DNA of 64,000 nt from the NCBI RefSeq assembly GCF_014054985.1, contig NZ_CP059569.1, forward strand, positions 310,001 through 374,000, given 5' to 3'. The notes beneath the pieces are model-generated. The model was given only the letters and a program-made list of their open reading frames with translations, had not been told where the DNA came from and did no database searches. Shown here one piece after another: positions 8,945 to 16,746 of the stretch (the stretch's first letter is position 1; each line of letters opens with the position of its first letter). This stretch comes from Kingella oralis. Lineage in GTDB: Bacteria; Pseudomonadota; Gammaproteobacteria; Burkholderiales; Neisseriaceae. Position numbers and translations under genes: made by a program.

Positions 8945-9609
8945 GCTTGCTCCGCGTATTCGGCGATTTTGGCGGGCGGCACCAGCGCGAGCATGGCTTG
9001 GCGGGCGCGTTGCAAAAATTCTTCTTTTTCTTCGTTGGCTTGCACATACAGCGGCTCGCCGATGATGACATCGCACAAAATCGGCACGGGGACGACTTGG
9101 TTTTTCGGCAGCACGCGGTTGATGTTGTTAATCCAAATCGGCACGAAGCCCACGTCGGGATTGCTGCGGGCAAGGTGGTAGATGCCGCTTTTGAAAGGCA
9201 GCAGCAAGGTGTTGTCGTCGGTGTTGCGCGTGCCCTCGGGGAAGATGATGAGCGAGGATTGGGTGGCGAGCACATCCGACATTTGCTGGGTGATGGCTTT
9301 GGGGTCGTTGCCATTGCGCATAATCAGCAGGCTGTTGAACACGTGTTTGCTCACAAAACGGCGAAACGCGCCTTTAAGCCAGTAATCCGCGCCTGCCACG
9401 GGTCGGGCGGCTTTGCGCCAGCGTTTTGGCAGGGCAAGCTGCACCATGATGAAATCGGCGTGGCTATTGTGGTTGGCAAAATAGACTTTGCGCTCGGGGG
9501 TAAAGGCGATGTCGCCTTCAAATTTGGCGCGGATGCCGGTTAAAAACGAAACAAGTAAAAAAATGCTGCGGCTCACGATAAAGGATGCCGCTTGCGTCAG
9601 AATATTCAT
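8941..9609 (-). CDS. PlsC-family 1-acylglycerol-3-phosphate acyltransferase-like protein
   Basis: Predicted membrane-associated acyltransferase of 222 residues that would transfer a fatty acyl group to a lysophospholipid. It has the catalytic NHNSHAD box (NHx4D), the substrate box FPEGTR and a hydrophobic N-terminal segment (MNILTQAASFIVSRSIFLLV). The ATG at 9609 is chosen because the frame upstream to 9726 consists of a 13-bp tandem repeat and DUS. It overlaps the CdsA-like gene by 4 bases. A Correia-type element lies 160 bases upstream and may influence its promoter. Confidence 0.88.
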   Translation of the reverse strand: MNILTQAASFIVSRSIFLLVSFLTGIRAKFEGDIAFTPERKVYFANHNSHADFIMVQLALPKRWRKAARPVAGADYWLKGAFRRFVSKHVFNSLLIMRNGNDPKAITQQMSDVLATQSSLIIFPEGTRNTDDNTLLLPFKSGIYHLARSNPDVGFVPIWINNINRVLPKNQVVPVPILCDVIIGEPLYVQANEEKEEFLQRARQAMLALVPPAKIAEYAEQA

Positions 9610-9622
9610 GGTGTGGTTGTGC

Positions 9623-9661
9623 GGATGGAAAGGTAGGATGGAAAGGTAGGATGGAAAGGTT
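9623..9661. repeat. three tandem copies of a 13-bp unit upstream of the PlsC-like gene
   Basis: GGATGGAAAGGTA occurs three times in tandem, the last copy with one change, starting 14 bases upstream of the PlsC-like start codon. It lies in the likely 5' leader or promoter. Confidence 0.85.
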
Positions 9662-9767
9662 GGATTGTAATGGATTGTAAGCGGTTGTGGCGATTTATGG
9701 TGATGGGGGCAGCCTGAAATCTGCAAACGAGCCTGCGCCTCTCAAAAAGACGGCGGGTTTTGCGTGT

Positions 9768-9873
9768 TATAGTCGTTCCAATTAAGTCTTATACAAGGCG
9801 GCGAGTCGCAGATAGTACAAGTAGTACAGCAAGACGAGCCAACGCTGTATAAGGCTTAATTGGAGCGACTATA
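9768..9873. repeat. Correia-type repeat element (CREE), copy 1
   Basis: A 106-bp element with termini TATAGTCGTTCCAATTAAG and CTTAATTGGAGCGACTATA and a core containing ACAAGGCGGCGAG, CGCAGATAGTACAAGTAGTAC and CAAGACGAGCCAACGCTGTA. The core matches the pattern of neisserial Correia elements (AAGGCGnCG...CCGCAGACAGTACAAATAGTAC). In Neisseria such elements carry promoter-like ends (TATAGT as -10) and form RNase III substrates. The termini here differ from the usual TATAGTGGATTAA. A second copy is at 41623-41726 in the opposite orientation. Confidence 0.88.
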
Positions 9874-10011
9874 AAAAGCGCCGTGCAATCGGCAGCCGCC
9901 CATGCCAAAGGCAGCCTGAAAACCGTTTGGTGCGGTTTCAGGCTGCCTTTATTGTTGCGGCGATACGCATTTTCAGGCTGCCTGCGCATTCTTAGGCAGC
10001 CTGAAAACGCT
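9874..10011. other. DUS cluster downstream of the PhnA-like gene
   Basis: Four DUS copies in alternating orientation (about 9908-9921, 9939-9951, 9970-9983 and 9993-10008) form at least two possible hairpins. No gene is seen. Confidence 0.7.
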
Positions 10012-10347
10012 TTACGCTTTTTTAACGAATTCCGATTTCAAATTCATCGGCGTGCCGTCGATTTTGCAACCGATGTTGTGGTCGCCCTCTTGCAAGCGAA
10101 TGCTTTTTACTTTCGTGCCTTGTTTGATGACTTGGCTGCTGCCTTTCACTTTCAAATCTTTAATCAGCACTACGCTATCGCCGTCTTGCAACACTGCGCC
10201 GTGGGCATCTTTTACGATGGCGTTTTCATCGGCATCGGCGGCGGTGTCGCCTTCTTGCCATTCATGGGCACATTCGGGGCAAACGAGCTGGCTGCCGTCG
10301 TGGTAGGTGAGATGGGAGCGGCATTGTGGGCAAGCGGGGTAGGTCAT
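10012..10347 (-). CDS. PhnA/YjdM-family zinc-ribbon protein
   Basis: A 111-residue protein of the YjdM (formerly PhnA) family. An N-terminal zinc ribbon has CPQC and CPEC ([23 protein letters not shown]), followed by the conserved domain with [27 protein letters not shown] and GCKIDG. Despite the old name, the family is not established as phosphonate-degrading, and no phn genes are nearby. The stop overlaps the end of a DUS. The secreted-protein gene lies 12 bases upstream in the same direction, so the two may be co-transcribed. Confidence 0.88.
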   Translation of the reverse strand: MTYPACPQCRSHLTYHDGSQLVCPECAHEWQEGDTAADADENAIVKDAHGAVLQDGDSVVLIKDLKVKGSSQVIKQGTKVKSIRLQEGDHNIGCKIDGTPMNLKSEFVKKA

Positions 10348-10359
10348 GGATGTTCCTTG

Positions 10360-10695
10360 TTAATAGTTAGTAGTGCGGCGGAATTCGGCGGCTTGGGCAC
10401 GCAATTCGCGCAGGGCTTCGGGATTGCCGCACAGTTTGTCTTTTTTAACGCTCGATACTTGCCCTGTGGAATGCGACACTTCTATGCGGTAATAGGTGCA
10501 GCCGCTCAAAATGTTCACGTCCCAGTTGAACCAGTCTTTATCGGTGGAAACCAGCAGGCCGCCGTGTGAGATGCGTTTTGCCATGCGGATGGCGTTTTGT
10601 TCGTCGTCGGTGGCGATGCGTTGGGGTTCGGCGGTGGCGGCAAGGCTGCTGGTGAGCAATAGGGCGGCGGCGAGCCATTTGAGTTGGGGTTTCAT
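10360..10695 (-). CDS. small secreted protein of unknown function
   Basis: The 111-residue product starts MKPQLKWLAAALLLTSSLAA and has a signal peptide with a likely cleavage after ATA (about residue 22). The mature part, roughly 89 residues, is polar and has two cysteines (SGCTYYRIEV and KLCGNPEAL) that could form a disulfide. I recognise no family. A good ribosome site (AAGGAAGC) precedes the ATG. Export to the periplasm is inferred from the leader alone. Confidence 0.75.
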   Translation of the reverse strand: MKPQLKWLAAALLLTSSLAATAEPQRIATDDEQNAIRMAKRISHGGLLVSTDKDWFNWDVNILSGCTYYRIEVSHSTGQVSSVKKDKLCGNPEALRELRAQAAEFRRTTNY

Positions 10696-10891
10696 TATGC
10701 TTCCTTTGTGGAGTGGGGAAAGTGGGGAATATAACGAGGCGCGGGCGGCTTGGCAAATAGGCAGCCTGAAAATGGGGCGGGGTGTTGCAAAACGGTCGGC
10801 AGGCGGGTTGGGGTTGCGCCGAACGGCATTTCAGGCTGCCGATGGCTGATGAATGCGGCGCGGGCTGCTGCAGCCTGAAAACGCTGTGCGG

Positions 10892-11665
10892 CTAGGGAAA
10901 CGCCACCAGCGCGTAAGCCGAATGGTTGTGGATGGATTCAAAATTTTCGCTTTCCACGGTGAACGCGGCGATGCGTGGGTCTTGTTTGAGCACGGTGGCG
11001 ATGTCGCGCACCATGTCTTCCACAAATTTGGGGTTTTCGTAGGCGTGTTCGGTTACAAATTTTTCATCAGGGCGTTTGAGCAAACCATAAAGCTGGCAGG
11101 AGGCTTGGTTTTCCACCCAGTCGATTGCTTCTTCGATGGCGACGGCTTCGCGGCAGCGCAGAGTGAGGGTAACGTGCGAGCGTTGGTTGTGCGCGCCGTA
11201 ATCGGAGATTTCTTTGGAGCAGGGGCAAAGGCTGGTTACGGGGATGACGATTTTCAGGCTGCCTATAAAGGCGTGTTCGCGCATTTCGCCGATAAGCGTT
11301 ACATCGTAGTCCATCAGCGAGAGGCAGCCTGAAACGGGCGCGGCTTTTTGGCGGAAAAAGGGAAAGGCAATGCTGATTTTGCCCGCGTTGGCTTCCAGCC
11401 GCGCCAGCATATTGCCGGTGAGCGCTTCGAGCGTGGCGAAATCCAGCGCGGCGCGGTGTTCTTCCATCAGCGCGACAAAGCGCGACATGTGCGTGCCTTT
11501 TTGCTCGGCGGGCAGCGATACGGTCATGCTGATGCGGGCAACGGTGGCTTGCTCGCCCGCTTGGCTGCGGATGCGGACGGGAAAGCGCAAGTCTTTGATG
11601 CCGACTTGGTCGATGGGGATGTTTCGCACGTCGGGGGTGCTTTGCACATCGGGCATAGAAGTCAT
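10892..11665 (-). CDS. folE2: GTP cyclohydrolase I type 2 (FolE2)
   Basis: Converts GTP to 7,8-dihydroneopterin triphosphate, the first step of folate synthesis, using the zinc-independent type IB enzyme. The 257-residue protein shows PIDQVGIKDLRFPV, VSLPAEQKGTHMSRFV, TSLCPCSKEISDYGAHNQRSHV and the C-terminal ...NPKFVEDMVRDIA, all FolE2 hallmarks. The ATG at 11665 has AAGGA upstream; the open frame to 11824 is DUS-derived. Two inverted DUS sit within the gene (near 11253 and 11324). In several bacteria folE2 is zinc-repressed, but I could not find a Zur palindrome upstream. Confidence 0.93.
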   Translation of the reverse strand: MTSMPDVQSTPDVRNIPIDQVGIKDLRFPVRIRSQAGEQATVARISMTVSLPAEQKGTHMSRFVALMEEHRAALDFATLEALTGNMLARLEANAGKISIAFPFFRQKAAPVSGCLSLMDYDVTLIGEMREHAFIGSLKIVIPVTSLCPCSKEISDYGAHNQRSHVTLTLRCREAVAIEEAIDWVENQASCQLYGLLKRPDEKFVTEHAYENPKFVEDMVRDIATVLKQDPRIAAFTVESENFESIHNHSAYALVAFP

Positions 11666-11891
11666 TGAAGTATCCTTGATGGGTGTAGGCAATTTTAAAA
11701 TTGGTTTGGCAAGGCGGGCGGCTGAACCCTGTGGCAGCCTGAAATAACTGTCAGGCTGCAACGGCGGTTTCAGGCTGCCCGAAAGCGGCGCAAGTATATC
11801 ACTATGCCCTGTTTTGAAATACAATCGCCACCTTTGATTTTCCCTTTTTCAGGCAGCCTGAAAACCCATCTCCCATCGCAAAGGAATCGCC

Positions 11892-13046
11892 ATGAAATTC
11901 GCCACCCAAACCATCCATTCCGCCTACAACCCCGATGAGCACAACCGCGCGCTGATGCCGCCCCTATACCAAAACAGCATGTTCGCCATGCACGAATTGG
12001 GCGAAAACATCCCCTTCCGCTATTCGCGCCTTGCCAACCCCACGCGCAAAATTTTGGAAGACACCGTTGCCGCGCTGGAACACGGCACCCACGGCTTTGC
12101 CTTTGCCAGCGGCATGGCGGCGATAGACTGCATTTTCCGCACCTATTTGCAACAGGGCGACACCATCGTTGCCGTGTCCGACATCTACGGCGGCAGCTAC
12201 GATTTGCTCACCAATGTGTACGCCAAATGGGGCGTAAACGTCATCTTTGCCGACTTAACGCAGCCTGAAAACCTAGACCGCATCCTTGCCGAGCATCAAG
12301 TCAAAATGCTGTGGCTGGAAACCCCGTCCAACCCGCTGTTGCGCTTGGTGGACATTGAATTGCTGGCGCAAAAAGCCAAAGCCCACGGCGCAATCGTTGG
12401 CATGGACAACACCTTCGCCACGCCCTATTGCCAAACCCCGCTGGATTTGGGCTGCGACATCGTGTTCCATTCCGCCACCAAATATTTGTGCGGGCATTCC
12501 GATGTGTTGATGGGCGTTGCCGTGTTAAAAGATGCTCAGCTTGCCAAGCCCTTTGCCAACATGATGGTGGAAACAGGCGGCGTGGCAGGGCCGATGGATT
12601 GCTGGCTGGTGTTGCGCGGCATCAAAACGCTTGCCGTGCGCATGAAACAGCATTTGGAAAACGCGCAAATCATCGCCGAAAAACTGTGCCGCCACCCCGC
12701 CATTGAAAAAGTGTTCTACCCCGCCCTGCCCAGCCACGAGCATCACGAATTAGCCAAACGCCAAATGCGCGGCTTCGGCGGCGTGGTAACCGTTTACCTG
12801 AAAAACGACACGCGCGAAGCCGTAAACCGGTTTATCGCGCACAGCAAACTGTTCACGCTGGCATCCAGCTTGGGCGGCGTGGAATGCTTGGTGAACCATT
12901 GCTATTCGCAGTCGCACAGCGGCATGGCGCATGAAGTGAAAACAGGCTTGGGCATCAAAATCGGCTTGCTGCGCCTATCCATCGGCATCGAAGACGTGGA
13001 CGACATTTATGCCGATTTGGACCAAGCGTTGAATGCGACTTTGTAA
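11892..13046 (+). CDS. Cys/Met trans-sulfuration PLP enzyme (cystathionine gamma-synthase/beta-lyase type)
   Basis: A 384-residue PLP enzyme of the Cys/Met metabolism family that acts in methionine/cysteine interconversion. Recognisable segments are the substrate/PLP-phosphate loop RYSRLANPTRKILE, FASGMAAID, the YGGSYDLL loop, MDNTFATPYCQTPLDLG and the PLP lysine in HSATKYLCGHSDV. The C-terminus SLGGVECLVNHCYSQSHSGM and LLRLSIGIED is typical. AAGGAATCGCC precedes the ATG. Sequence alone does not safely separate cystathionine gamma-synthase, beta-lyase and gamma-lyase activity. It is a single gene, followed by DUS hairpins. Confidence 0.88.
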   Translation: MKFATQTIHSAYNPDEHNRALMPPLYQNSMFAMHELGENIPFRYSRLANPTRKILEDTVAALEHGTHGFAFASGMAAIDCIFRTYLQQGDTIVAVSDIYGGSYDLLTNVYAKWGVNVIFADLTQPENLDRILAEHQVKMLWLETPSNPLLRLVDIELLAQKAKAHGAIVGMDNTFATPYCQTPLDLGCDIVFHSATKYLCGHSDVLMGVAVLKDAQLAKPFANMMVETGGVAGPMDCWLVLRGIKTLAVRMKQHLENAQIIAEKLCRHPAIEKVFYPALPSHEHHELAKRQMRGFGGVVTVYLKNDTREAVNRFIAHSKLFTLASSLGGVECLVNHCYSQSHSGMAHEVKTGLGIKIGLLRLSIGIEDVDDIYADLDQALNATL

Positions 13047-13435
13047 ACCGCGATAACGCCCATCCCGACACCCAAAGGCAGCCTGAAACCGAGAAACCGC
13101 GTTTCAGGCTGCCTTGATGCTTTGCGGCAGCCTGAAATCGGCCAATGGAGCGGCGACGGCGGGTGGCCAAATGGCGCATGCAATAGGGCTTCGCGGGTTG
13201 GCAAAGATGCCGGCAAGCCTTGGATGCGCCATGGGTTTACAGGTTTGCAAAAGGTTCGGATGGGTTTTCAGGCTGCCTCCGTTTAACGGGCTAAGGGATT
13301 ACCGCAAGACAGGGCAGGGCAGCCTGAAAAGCCATCGCACGCCGCCGCCAATCTTTGCCGCAAACAATAAGGATAAGGCAGCCTGAAAACGGTATTTCCC
13401 GTTTTCAGGCTGCCTCAACGTATTAGCGCGGTCAT
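13047..13435. other. convergent intergenic region with DUS pairs and palindromic repeat copy 2
   Basis: It lies between two converging genes. Contents are DUS pairs (about 13075-13113, 13268-13330 and 13376-13415) and a degenerate ATGGAGCGGCG repeat (13145-13232). No gene is supported. Confidence 0.7.
13376..13415. terminator. bidirectional DUS-pair hairpin between the trans-sulfuration gene and lutB
   Basis: AGGCAGCCTGAAAACGG pairs perfectly with CCGTTTTCAGGCTGCCT (17 bp) around a 6-base loop. It stands 20 bases beyond the lutB stop and between converging genes, which suits a terminator for both. Confidence 0.65.
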
Positions 13436-14884
13436 TTAAACTTTGCGCTCATTCTTTTCCTTCATCATCTGATGCAAGGTTTTTGCCGCAGGGCGCATCG
13501 GCGCGTGGTTTCTCGTCCAGCCCATTTGCCAAGGCGGCGTTAGGCTGCGGAACGTGGTCGCCGCCCAGCCCAGCGTGCGGTATGCCTTAATCTTGCCAAA
13601 CGAGCCGCTGAACACGCGCCAAGCCATGCTCTCGCCCAAGCTGTGCGACGCGCCTTGCCCTTTGATGGGGTAGGGTACCTGCTCGCTGGGCGAGCGTTGC
13701 GCTTCTTGGCGCAGGCGCTGCATCTGCTCGGTAATCGGGATTTTCACGGGGCAAACTTCCACGCACGCGCCGCACATGGTGCAGGCGGTGGGCAAATCGC
13801 GCGTTTTGTCCAAGCCCATCAGATGCGGCGAAATAATCTCGCCAATCGGGCCGGGATAAGTTGTGCCATAAGCAGCACCGCCCACGCGCGTGTAAACAGG
13901 GCAATGGTTCATGCACGCGCCGCAGCGGATGCATTGCAATGTGCGGCGCATTTGCTCTTCGCCGTAGGCTTGGGTACGCCCATTATCCAGCAGCACAAGG
14001 TGCATTTCTTGCGGACCGTCTAGCTCTTCGCAGCGGCGCGGGCCGGTAATCATGTTGAAATAGGTGGTGATGTTTTGCCCAATCGCGGTGCGCGGCAGTT
14101 GGCTGTATAGCGGCACAACATCGGTGAGCTTGGCGACCACTTTTTCAATACCCGTGATGGCGATGTGCACGGGTGGCACGGTGGTGGACAAGCGTCCATT
14201 GCCTTCGTTTTCCACCAAACACAGCGTGCCTGTTTCGGCAACGGCAAAGTTCACGCCGCTCAAACCCACATCGGCAGTGCGGTAAACATCGCGCAGGGCT
14301 TGGCGGGCAAAGCCTGTGAGCTTGTCCACATCGTCGGTGAGTTCTGTGCCCAAGTTGTCGTGGAAAAGCTGGCTCACTTGCTCTTTGGTTTTGTGAATGG
14401 CGGGCATCACGATATGGGTGGGTTTTTCGCCCGCCATTTGCACGATAAATTCGCCCAAATCGCTTTCAACCGCGCGCATGCCTTTGCTTTCCAAATGGTG
14501 ATTGAGTTCAATTTCCTCGCTCACCATCGATTTGCCTTTCACCATCAGCTTGGCTTTGTGCGTTTCCATGATGCCGTAGATGATGTTTTGCGCTTCTTCA
14601 ACGGTTTCCGCCCAATGCACGCGCACGCCAAGGCGGGTGAGATTGCTTTCCAGCTGTTCCAGCAAATCGGGCAGTTTAGACAGCGCGTGTTGGCGAACGT
14701 GCTCGCACAGCGTGCGCAACATTTGCAATTCCTCTTCGTCCGACAACACCAGTTTGCGCTTGGTCATCAGCATATCCATGGCGGTGCGCAGGCTTTTGCG
14801 CAGCGGTTTGTCGGCAAGCGCGGCTTCGGTGTTTTGCTTGAAGGTTTCGGGGCGCGGGTGGATTTTGATTACTTGCGTGGTCAT
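13436..14884 (-). CDS. lutB: L-lactate oxidation iron-sulfur protein LutB
   Basis: LutB/YkgF-type subunit of the LutABC L-lactate dehydrogenase complex. The 482-residue protein has an N-terminal LUD domain (TVEEAQNIIYGIMETHKAK, KGKSMVSEEIELNHHLE) and a ferredoxin-like region with two 4Fe-4S motifs, CIRCGACMNHCPVY and CTMCGACVEVCPVKIP. It starts within the last codons of lutC (4-base overlap) and ends lutACB. The C-terminal tail (WQMGWTRNHAPMRPA) is typical of LutB. Cytoplasmic or membrane-associated. Confidence 0.95.
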   Translation of the reverse strand: MTTQVIKIHPRPETFKQNTEAALADKPLRKSLRTAMDMLMTKRKLVLSDEEELQMLRTLCEHVRQHALSKLPDLLEQLESNLTRLGVRVHWAETVEEAQNIIYGIMETHKAKLMVKGKSMVSEEIELNHHLESKGMRAVESDLGEFIVQMAGEKPTHIVMPAIHKTKEQVSQLFHDNLGTELTDDVDKLTGFARQALRDVYRTADVGLSGVNFAVAETGTLCLVENEGNGRLSTTVPPVHIAITGIEKVVAKLTDVVPLYSQLPRTAIGQNITTYFNMITGPRRCEELDGPQEMHLVLLDNGRTQAYGEEQMRRTLQCIRCGACMNHCPVYTRVGGAAYGTTYPGPIGEIISPHLMGLDKTRDLPTACTMCGACVEVCPVKIPITEQMQRLRQEAQRSPSEQVPYPIKGQGASHSLGESMAWRVFSGSFGKIKAYRTLGWAATTFRSLTPPWQMGWTRNHAPMRPAAKTLHQMMKEKNERKV

Positions 14885-15579
14885 GCTTGTTCCTCCAAAT
14901 CGGCAGGGTTGATGTGTTCAGGCAACACCGCCAGCACCACCAAATCGCGCGGCCCGTGCGCGCCAAACGCCAATGTGAGCTGGATGTCGGCGGTTTTGGA
15001 CGGCCCCGAAACCAAGATGATGTTGGTGGGCATCTCATCAACCAATTTTTCGCCTGTTAAGGCGGCGTAAAACGTGTCGTACAGTTTGCGGGTGTCAAAC
15101 AAGCAAAAATGCACGGGGGGAACAAGGCTTTGGCTGCGCGGCTCTTCGGGCGATGACACCAGCATCACCGTGCCCGTGTGCGCAATGCCGCACAGCGAAG
15201 AGGTAAAACCCGCGTCCACGTTGGCAAAAAAATCGTCTTTCCAATCGTCAATTTTTTGCTCAAAACCGCGCGTTGCCAAGCCAGCTTGTGTTAGGGCTTT
15301 TTCGGCGCGACTGCCGTGCGCGGTTTGCGGCGAGAGCAGCATATTTTTCAGCCCTTTTTGCTGCGCCACTTCCACCAGCGTGTTTTCCCAATCGTTTTCG
15401 CGTACCCAAAAAATCTCGGTTTTCACCGCACGCATGGTTTTCGCCCAATGTTTCAGGCGTGCCACTTCGTTGTCCCATGTGGGCGACATTTCTTGGTAAT
15501 AATCATGGGTTTGCGGCTCTGCCATCGGATAGGCATTGGCTTGCCGCAGCTTGGCTAAGATGTTTTCGCGCGCGCTCAT
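14881..15579 (-). CDS. lutC: L-lactate oxidation protein LutC (LUD domain)
   Basis: The 232-residue LUD-domain protein is the third component of the LutABC L-lactate oxidation system. Conserved segments are GFTSSLCGIAHTGTVMLVSS, HFCLFDTRKLYDTFYAAL and FGAHGPRDLVVLAVLPEH. It overlaps both lutA and lutB by 4 bases, so the three are translationally coupled. Confidence 0.93.
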   Translation of the reverse strand: MSARENILAKLRQANAYPMAEPQTHDYYQEMSPTWDNEVARLKHWAKTMRAVKTEIFWVRENDWENTLVEVAQQKGLKNMLLSPQTAHGSRAEKALTQAGLATRGFEQKIDDWKDDFFANVDAGFTSSLCGIAHTGTVMLVSSPEEPRSQSLVPPVHFCLFDTRKLYDTFYAALTGEKLVDEMPTNIILVSGPSKTADIQLTLAFGAHGPRDLVVLAVLPEHINPADLEEQA

Positions 15580-16331
15580 TGTTTCACCCCCGTGCGTTCC
15601 AGCAAGAAGGTGGAAATGTGTTTGGGGCGCGGCATGGCGGGTTCGTCTTTTTCAATTTTGCCGCCGATGTTCATCATGCAGCCTGCATCCGCGCTCACAA
15701 TTTCCACCGCTTCGGTTTCTTTGAGCGCGGCAACTTTGTCGCTCACCATTGCGCCTGAAATGTCGGCGTGTTTCACCGAGAACGTGCCGCCGAAGCCGCA
15801 GCATTCGCTTTCGTGGTCGTGTACCACGCGCTCCACGTTTTTCAGGCTGTCTATCAGTTTCCAGCCCGAAAGGTGCACGTTCATTTCGCGGCGCGCGGTG
15901 CAAGAGGTGTGCACGGCGACTTTAATCGGCTCGCCTTTGTCTTCTGGCTGATAGCCGATGTTGAGCAGAAAATGGGTGAATTCCACCACGCGGCTGGCGA
16001 GTTCGTTGGCGCGCGCTTCGTATTCGCTGCCCGCAAACAGGGTGGGCCAATGCAGCTTCATCATGCCGCCGCATGAGCCCGACGGCACCACAATGGGCCA
16101 ATCTTCGGGGAATAAATCCAGCTGCGCTTTGGCAACGGCAAACGCTTCTTTTTCGTGCCCGGACGAATAAGCGGGCTGCCCGCAGCAGCTTTGTTCCATG
16201 GGGAAATGAACGTTGATGCCCAGAGATTCCAGCAGCGTCATGGCATCCATGCCTGCTTGGGGCATAAACATATCTAAGATGCACGTGCCAAAGAAATAGA
16301 CATCGCGCGGATAGGTGGTGTTTGTGTTCAT
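15576..16331 (-). CDS. lutA: L-lactate oxidation protein LutA (CCG domains)
   Basis: A 251-residue protein with two cysteine-rich CCG domains, the first containing SCCGQPAYSSGH and the second ECCGFGGTFSVKHADIS; these bind iron-sulfur clusters in the LutABC complex. VYFFGTCILDMFMPQ is the conserved N-terminus. It is the first gene of lutACB, with the 415-base upstream region holding its promoter. A degenerate DUS (one base changed) lies near 15838-15851. Confidence 0.95.
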   Translation of the reverse strand: MNTNTTYPRDVYFFGTCILDMFMPQAGMDAMTLLESLGINVHFPMEQSCCGQPAYSSGHEKEAFAVAKAQLDLFPEDWPIVVPSGSCGGMMKLHWPTLFAGSEYEARANELASRVVEFTHFLLNIGYQPEDKGEPIKVAVHTSCTARREMNVHLSGWKLIDSLKNVERVVHDHESECCGFGGTFSVKHADISGAMVSDKVAALKETEAVEIVSADAGCMMNIGGKIEKDEPAMPRPKHISTFLLERTGVKQ

Positions 16332-16746
16332 GGTTTGTTTTCTTTTTGATAGTAGAAACGGCGGGATGCCGTGCGGGGTAATGTATTGTAGTTACATGTA
16401 GTCTGTCAAGATGGTTTGTTAATGTTTGTTAGACTTTGTTTACTGAATTTTAATCGGCAAGACGGCGGGATATTTTTTTGCAAAGCGCGGATTTTACGGC
16501 AGATTGTGATGGTAATCGGGTGTTTGTTGGCATGGATAGGCGGAATGATTGGTGAAAAATGGCTAATCGGTGGAGCGTGATACCGCCAAAAGGATTAGAT
16601 TTTGTTTTATGAAATTACAAGATTGCCCGCGAAGGCAGCCTGAAAACGCATGAAACGGATTTTGCCGAGCCGATACGGCATCCAAAAGGTGGTTTCAGGC
16701 TGCCTTTGCTATAATCCGCCCACTTATTTCAACGCTTATTCTCACC
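16332..16746. promoter_or_regulatory. divergent upstream region of lutA and mutL
   Basis: 415 bases without a gene. The lutA side contains overlapping short palindromes TGTAGTTACA and TACATGTA at 16387-16400, a candidate operator for a lactate-responsive regulator, but no LldR/LutR site can be identified with confidence. The mutL side has a DUS pair (about 16633-16705) and a possible -10 TATAAT at 16710-16715. Confidence 0.35.
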
